From Uranotaenia lowii (taxonomy: Eukaryota; Arthropoda; Insecta; Diptera; Culicidae): a DNA stretch of 64,000 nt. Made by a program: the position numbers and the translations under genes. Below, piece by piece: positions 57,541 through 64,000 of this stretch (position 1 is its first letter; each line of letters begins with the position of its first letter). The notes beneath the pieces were generated by a model that did no database searches, was not told the origin of the DNA, and saw only the letters and a list, made by a program, of their open reading frames with translations. The DNA lies in NCBI RefSeq assembly GCF_029784155.1, contig NC_073693.1, positions 238,762,750-238,826,749 on the forward strand, read 5' to 3'.

Positions 57541-60500
57541 AATAAACAATTGAATAAATTAAGTAAATTAGACGACAACGAAACAACACAAAAAATAAAA
57601 AGTTGAAACCGGAAAACCGAGATCAATCACACCAAATCACACTCAACAAACGGGATTTGAAATTTTTTTTTTTTTTTTTTTTCATTTTACTTTGGAACTG
57701 CAACAGCAAATGGTTTTTATTTTAGTCGAAAAAAAACCTCTTCCATTTCTTTAGTTTTTCTTTTTCTTTTATTTTCGTGAAAAAAAAATTGAGTGCAATG
57801 AAACGGAACTTAGAAGGGATTAACGTTTGACTCAATCGATTTTTTTTAATGCAATATATCATTTCGTGTATTTTTCGTGTTTTGCACTGCTTTTTGCTGC
57901 TTCTGCTTTCTTTTGCTCTTAGGTTTGTTTAGTTTATTTTTTTTTTTTCATTTATAAAAATAATAATAAGAGTAATAATAATTCGCTTTGTTGTCTTATT
58001 GATGCAATTTGTTTTTTTTTTTTGTTCAAGTGTATAATTTAGTGTATAATTATATTTTGTCTTTTTTGTTTTTGTTTAATATTTTTTTCTTTATCTCCAT
58101 ATACAGCTTTGTGTTTGTCTTTTTCTGTGTATTTATACCTTAAAAAAGAACTAAAATGTATTGCTTTTCGGTTTATTTCACATGAAACAATGTGCTATAC
58201 CCCTCGGGTTTTTGCGGATTATTTTTCTGATTTTTTTATTTGTGTTTGCTCTTTCGGAAATCCGCTCGGGTCCTACTTACTTTATTGATAATCTTTGATC
58301 CACTGGCTAGGTCCATAAAAGTTCACACACACCGATGATTTCTTGTATTTTTATTTTCCTCTCTTGTCTAGTGTATAGCTGTGTAACGAAGTTTTTTTCC
58401 TCCATTCTCCATCCGGAAGAAGATACAATATAAACAGTTATCGAGTAAGCTTCATTCAAACTTTGAATACTAGAGAGAGCGTATATTTTGTTGTATCATT
58501 TGAAAATGAAGAATATTGTCAATTTTGTTCCTCCCAAATGGTGTCGTGTGGCTGCTGCTGTGTTATTTGCTGATATAGGTAGGGTACTTTTCATAAAAGT
58601 AACACTCGAGAAGAGAATTTTTGTTGCTTCCAAAATGCTTTGTTTGTTACCAGAATGATTTCAAATGATGACCATTCACTGTAGTGTAATTCAATAGTAA
58701 ATTGGATATTCTAAATATACAAGTATTTCCTAAATGAGCATTTTTCGGTATTCGAAATCGAACTTGAACAGAATTGAAATCGAATCGATATTGCTTCATA
58801 AACTGATGGAAGGTCAACTTAAATTCGGTGATGCATACATATATTGTCTTTCGATTACTAGTGACTCTGACGACTGCCCCGGAAATGAAGAAATCACACC
58901 ATTTTCGCTATTTGTTTTGGTTTTGGTTCCGGTTTCCATTGCTTACGTTACAACGAAAAGTAAAACAGTACGATCAATTGTTGTAATATTCGAGCAATTA
59001 TTTACTTTAAACTTCTCAAAAATATGTGTTACACATACTCTCGACTTGTTTTAACAACTTTAAAGCGTGAAACAACTTTGTCTTTATTGTGTTTAGTTCA
59101 GTTTTTTGTATAGTTTTTGTTTTGTCTTAGGAATTGCAAACTAATTTTATTCTCTGATGGAAAAGGTTACTTTATACACGCGGGTGCTTTTCTGATCGGG
59201 TTTGCTTGCACTGATTCGGCGCAACCCGAATAAATCGGTCGCGTCCCAGAAGGGTAAGTGCCTGATAGCTGTTTAGTTTTCTTTGCTTCCATACATTATT
59301 TTAAATATATTTTCTTTTTGGTGAGATTGGGAGATCAAAAAGAAGTGAATATAAAAAGCCGCCAATTAGATAGCTGAATTTTGTTGTCGTCTTGCTGCTG
59401 TTTTAAGTTACGTTTCTTATTATTGTAATACTTTTTTGCCATTGATAAATGTTGCTTGTTTTTTTTATTATTTTTAGATATTTGTCGATTTTTCTTCTTT
59501 TGTGTTAATTGATAATACTACTCTCATAGATATAATGCGTTTTTAAATTGCCAACCGATGATGATATTTTTCAGTGTGTCAATTTTGTTCGTATTCATTA
59601 TACATAATTCTTTCGGTATATGTTCACTTGTAAGAACATTTTACCCCTTACCGAGCATATTCGAGTAGTTCAACAATTTTAAGTAAGTTCTTTTATATTG
59701 AATTCATAACATTTAGCTTTACGTTTTGTGTTAGCCTTTTTTTACATACATTCTTTATGATCTACGTTTGACAATCTTGCTTTTTATCTTGTTTTATTAA
59801 AATTGATAAAAATAGCAAAATTCAAAATTCGATGGGATAATTTTCATAGTATTCATACTTGTGTGTGTGTTTTTCTTCTTCTTTTATTCATCTACTGCAT
59901 GAACTTTCGTTTTATATTATTTAACTTTATTCTGTTGTATCAATAACATCCAATCTACAGTAGCATTCCAAAGTATTTGCTCTTGTCTCCAAAGCTCTTG
60001 ATTTTTGTATTTTCGTTTTCATGTTGAGATTTTCTAGCGGTACGTTACTTGATATTATTTAGGATTTTGGGCCGAAGACCACAGCTCAGCTCTCGGAAGA
60101 GAAGTCCGTTTATTTAGTTTCGTATCGCTTGCTTTTACATTTAGCTTGAATTTGGTCCACGCGATGATTCCCTCGCATTTCTTGCACTTTTAGTTTTGCT
60201 TTGTGTGTAAAGTTTTGTGACTTTGACAACTGTCATGAGATGAGCTACGTCCCTCAGATTTTCCTTTTTTGTTAAGACTTATGTACCCTAAATCTCCAAT
60301 AAAAGTATCAACAACGATGCCCGAGGCTTCAGACTTGATATTAGAGGGCACCCGTATAATATAAATTTTGCTGCGATGTAACAATAACTGTACACAATAA
60401 TGGGTTTGTTGATTGATGTTTTGTGGGAAGTTCGGAAAAAATTCCTCCCTTCCCGGAAAATATGCCAATATATCAACATAGTTGTAGAGAATATTGCGAT

Positions 60501-60810
60501 TTTTGTTATGGTTTTTTTTTTGCTTCATGATTTGGCAGATGGAGCCTGATCTAACCCATTCTAAATTCTCACTCGTAGTTTACAATTTAGATTTTCAGCT
60601 GCGGAATGGCACAAGCTTGTTTTGACGGAAGTTTCGAAATTTGATAACATCCAGTTGAGTAGGTGTTTCTAAATGAAATTTGGAACAATTTTGCGGGTTT
60701 TTTTTATATCGAATAAACTGAATTTCTTAGCTTGACATCTTTTAAAGCCTTGTTCGTACAGGTTGCGTTAGGAAACAATGCGAAATATTTTAACTTTGAC
60801 ATTGGTTATA
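57541..60810. other. T-rich noncoding stretch
   Basis: Long poly-T runs (20 T near 57664) and TTTTGTTTTTGTTT texture. A 106-codon plus-strand frame at 58734-59054 has no recognisable domain and is probably chance. CCCAGAAGG/GTAAGT near 59248 is a possible donor without a convincing exon. Confidence 0.4.
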
Positions 60811-60814
60811 TTTG

Positions 60815-61290
60815 TTGACACTGCGTCAACAAACTGCGTTTGAGTACTGCGTCAACATAAAATTTGTTTTGTTTTATTGTAAATTTACGTTGGAGGACTG
60901 CGTCCATGTAAGCATTGTTTCTTTTCTGTATTGCAAATTTATGTTGGAATACTGCGTCAACATAGAAGTTGTTTCCATTGTAAATTTACATCGGAATGCT
61001 GCACCAACATCCAAATTGTTTTTTTTTTTTTGCTGCATTGCAAGTTGGCGTTGGAATATTGCGCCAATATGTACGTACATACTTTATATTTTCTGCATTG
61101 CTGCATTACAAATTCACGTTGGAGTATTACGTCAATATCAACATTGTTTTTCTGCATTGTTAATTTACGTTGGAGTACTGCGTTAACATAGCAGTTGTTT
61201 TCATTGTACATTTACGTTGGAGTATTGAGTCAACAAAGCAGTTGTTTTCGTTGCAAATTTACGTTGGAATACTGCCTCCAGGTGAATTTG
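60815..61290. repeat. Minisatellite block 1, unit about 55-70 bp
   Basis: About eight imperfect copies of a unit whose core is AAATTTACGTTGGAGTACTG followed by CGTCAACATA and a TTGTTTTC-type spacer. Examples of the core lie near 60887, 60940, 60992, 61048, 61117, 61166, 61212 and 61258. Unit length varies through the T-rich spacer. Confidence 0.8.
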
Positions 61291-63035
61291 TAAAATATAT
61301 ACAAAGAACTGCTTAAAGTAACTACAAAAGGGAATGGAGTTGTACTTTTTCTTACCGCACCCTGTTTTCCGCTAATATGTATTCAAGAGTGTCATCTGCA
61401 AATCTCGACCAATTGCTCCATTTACATTCTCAGGACATCTTCGCGTCAACTGGCTGTTATTGTCAACTGGTGGAGAAACTTCTGTCAAAATAAAATCAAC
61501 CAAAAGCTTACTGATTTACCCTTTTGTAGGTGTAACACTTGCTAACGCTGTGCCTAAATAAGCCATCAAATTTTGACATTTCCAGCAATCATTTTGATTG
61601 TGTTTGAGAAGCTCTTGTGCCTACACGCTCCTAACATATTGAAAAGTCATTCCACATTTTAAGTCTCCTGTAACTGACTTCAAATACTCACCCGCAACCA
61701 AGACAATAGTGAAAGCTATCACTGCAGTTCAGTAGTATCCCGCAGGAGAAAAACATCGCACTATATCAATGTGCCGAAACCCTTCCCACTCACAGAGTTT
61801 TTTGCTCAAGTATTTTCTACTAAAAACTTACATTACGCTTAGCTCTGTTTCATTTCCCTCGTGTTTGTATTTTATGTACTTTACTTGCCTATAATGGAAG
61901 AACGATTTTTTTCATCAATTTTTGCTTCACCTAGTCTGAATACACAATATATAGTTACGATTTATCTGTGGATCTTCAACGTTTCGAAATACGTTTCTTT
62001 TTTATTTTACAATCAAATAACGGATATGTATTTATCGTCGCTTCAATCGTCCAATCCAATAACATCACTACATTACTGATAAGGTGGAAACATTCACTAT
62101 ATGTCTAGTACGTTAAAAGAAAAATAACGGTGGATATTGTCATAGAATACAGCGAAAGAGAGAGGGCCTTCTCCGGTAGGAGATACTGATCGTCCCCCAC
62201 GGGAATACACTAACTACGGGATTAAATTTCAAGATGAAAAAAAATCTCAATTAAAACATCAACAAATTGTTTAAACGTCAAATTATGATTATCTGAAGTT
62301 TGGTTTCAGAGAAACGCCTCACTACGACGAACGGGAATGTCATGCTTCGACGCAGGATAGACGTTTCTCGTAACGTGACTTGGCTAGCAAAGTATCGCAC
62401 CTAAAACTTACAAATTTGAAAAATATGGTACAAAATTATTCGGAATCAAACTTAGGCTACTCAAATTTTCTACTGACTCTTTAATTTTTTTAAAATTAAA
62501 TTTCTAACTAATTTTGCTTGATTTATCTCACATTTTACAAAACGATACCAGTACGATGCGGAAAGAAATGAACCTACAAACTCAAGGAAGTAGCACGAGT
62601 TTTTGACATGTTTCAACCGAGTTTCATCATTCAACCTACACTGTGCACTGGTGGACTCAAAGATTGATTAAATGTAAAAGCAATCGATACCTACTAGTAT
62701 AAACAAGAAATTTGGCTAGTCGAGATGATTTTAACGAGATAACCTAAAAAACAAAAAGGTTTATCTACATGATCGATCCGTTGTCGATTACGAAAAAAAT
62801 ATGTTAACAAATGCAGAAAACTCAAAATTTAACAAAATAGTATTTACATCGTAAAATCCAATGTTTTCAATTTAACTTAAAAGTTTATTCAAGTAACTAA
62901 AAACATAAGAAAGTTATGTATTCATAGAACAAAAAAAAAACAGAGAATCCGAGCCGCTGAGATAAAAACTTGAAGCACATTTACATGCAGGACAGTAGCG
63001 AGCCTCTAATTATTCGTTTCAACACTGCTGTTCAA
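61291..63035. other. Unique AT-rich spacer between the minisatellite blocks
   Basis: On the minus strand a 40 bp stretch at 61356-61395 has an acceptor (TTTGCAG) and a strong donor (GCG/GTAAG), with frame DTLEYILAENRV. It could be a small exon of the minus-strand channel gene, but there is no independent support. Nothing else was recognised. Confidence 0.35.
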
Positions 63036-63039
63036 CTGA

Positions 63040-63345
63040 AAAAACCTTGAAGCACTGCTTCAACATCAAAATGTTTTTTTTTTTTAAATTTACATTGGAA
63101 TATTGTGTCAACATCAAAACTATTTTACCGCAAATTCACACAGGAGTAAAAGGTGAACATCGGATTATTTAACTGACAATTTATGTTGGAGTACTGCGTT
63201 AACATCCAAATTAATTAATTACCCAAATTCACGTTAGAATACTGCGTCAACATCGGATTTTTTTATTGAAAATTTATACTGCAGAAGCGTGTCTACTTTG
63301 GCACTGTTTCAATGATGTAAATTTACGTTGGAGTACTGCGTCATG
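63040..63345. repeat. Minisatellite block 2, same unit as 60815-61290
   Basis: Cores in the same orientation lie near 63095, 63181, 63228 and 63318 (TTTACGTTGGAGTACTGCGTC at its best). About five copies, more diverged and spaced than in block 1. Confidence 0.75.
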
Positions 63346-64000
63346 TGACCTGATGAAAAATTCGACAAGACATCATCAAAGAAATATTAACTGAAACCAT
63401 TTAAGAGTACAATGTATGCATTGGTAGCGTTCTACACGCTCATATGAATGTAAGCATTTGTGACTGTATAAGCGTTAAAGCACTGACTTGGACATTCGAT
63501 TTCGTTTTCTGGTTAATTTTTCCAACAGTAGGCAATGTCGATTCCAGAGTGCGCATCGATCGATTTGAAGAAATGCTATCCCAGTTAGGAAAGCAACCCA
63601 ACTTTAAAAATAAAACACGCAATTTCTACGATAAAATCGGGCTAAAAAGGACCGTTTTTCCTACAGAGCATTTTTTTTTTTAAATTTTCAGGTTTGCCAC
63701 CTGCCGTCGGTATTGCGAACCTGCAAAATCTGACAACAAAAATTAGACAGAAAATGATTGAATTTTGTCATGTCATGTCAGTGTGGTCAGTGGTTTAAGC
63801 ATGCCTCATTCGAATCACAAATCCTGGTATTGGAACAAAACTCCCCTCAAACAGATGAATAATTTTTACATACGAATAGTTTCAAGATTTTCATTTTTTT
63901 TTTAATTTAGGTACAGTCACAGTGCTGACTATAACCACAGTACTATCAACATTAAGCTTTTATGTTAGTTCTTCTAATTAGTTTTTGTGAGGCAACCCTC
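63346..64000. other. AT-rich stretch at the window edge
   Basis: Only short chance ORFs on both strands; no gene or repeat was recognised. Confidence 0.4.

Noticed and set aside
58734..59054. 106-codon plus-strand ORF with a hydrophobic segment
   Set aside because: There is no recognisable domain, no splice context and AT-driven codon use; kept only as a note.
60190..61211. ORFs of 68-124 codons over the minisatellite
   Set aside because: Their peptide repeats reflect the tandem DNA units and they are open in several frames on both strands.
1..64000. CRISPR array, bacterial operon or integrated virus
   Set aside because: There are no regularly spaced identical direct repeats with unique spacers. 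Genes are intron-split, and no envelope, capsid or viral polymerase reading frame was seen. All RT and RNase H signals fit non-LTR retrotransposons.

Overview
The window is eukaryotic nuclear DNA from a dipteran insect, most likely a mosquito. It is AT-rich, its genes are split by GT-AG introns, and transposon debris takes up far more of it than coding sequence. The mosquito call rests on established knowledge of families seen here: DD37E-type IS630/Tc1/mariner relics, R1 and jockey-like LINEs, tRNA-derived SINE-like sequences and many TIR/MITE families, together with insect-type channel and cyclase sequences. Species cannot be fixed from sequence alone. One run of exactly 500 N (12236-12735) is an assembly gap.

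Three host loci are visible. (1) 5213-7437 (+): the last four coding exons of an atypical guanylyl cyclase of the Gyc88E / insect GC-beta3 type. They carry the whole catalytic domain and a long tail ending in a CaaX-like tetrapeptide. The heme-binding N-terminal exons are not in the window. (2) 25287-42132 (-): the last two exons of a pHCl-like Cys-loop anion channel, separated by a 16.2 kb intron that splits the code for M2. The other ligand-binding-domain exons were not found and may lie beyond the right edge. (3) 24676-25036 (+): two clean in-phase exons of an unrecognised small gene with a mitochondrial-type N-terminus. It faces the 3' end of the channel gene.

Layout. 1-4430 is a nest of a minus-strand jockey-like LINE broken by a DD37E mariner-type relic, a Tc1-like fragment and a TTAA-flanked MITE. 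5-7.4 kb is the cyclase. 8.0-11.1 kb is a decayed minus-strand R1-clade LINE. 11.6-11.9 kb carries a short CGGTCC-type repeat. 13.1-16.2 kb is an inverted-repeat element with tRNA-like arms, invaded by a hAT element. 17.2-17.5 kb looks like a promoter with a 5' exon. 17.75-19.04 kb is a long hairpin holding three 73-74 nt tRNA-like units. 19.4-22.2 kb holds MITEs. 25.65-41.82 kb is the channel intron, loaded with a DD37E element, a TIR element carrying exon-like gene fragments, a Harbinger-like element with a hAT inside it, a hAT MITE and a mariner relic. 44.8 kb is a SINE. 48.9-53.6 kb is a second LINE nest. 53.7-64 kb is AT-rich, with a degenerate TTCAGA repeat and two blocks of a roughly 60 bp minisatellite.

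No operons, CRISPR arrays or complete viral genes are seen. Many transposon boundaries could be set to the base because target-site duplications survive.
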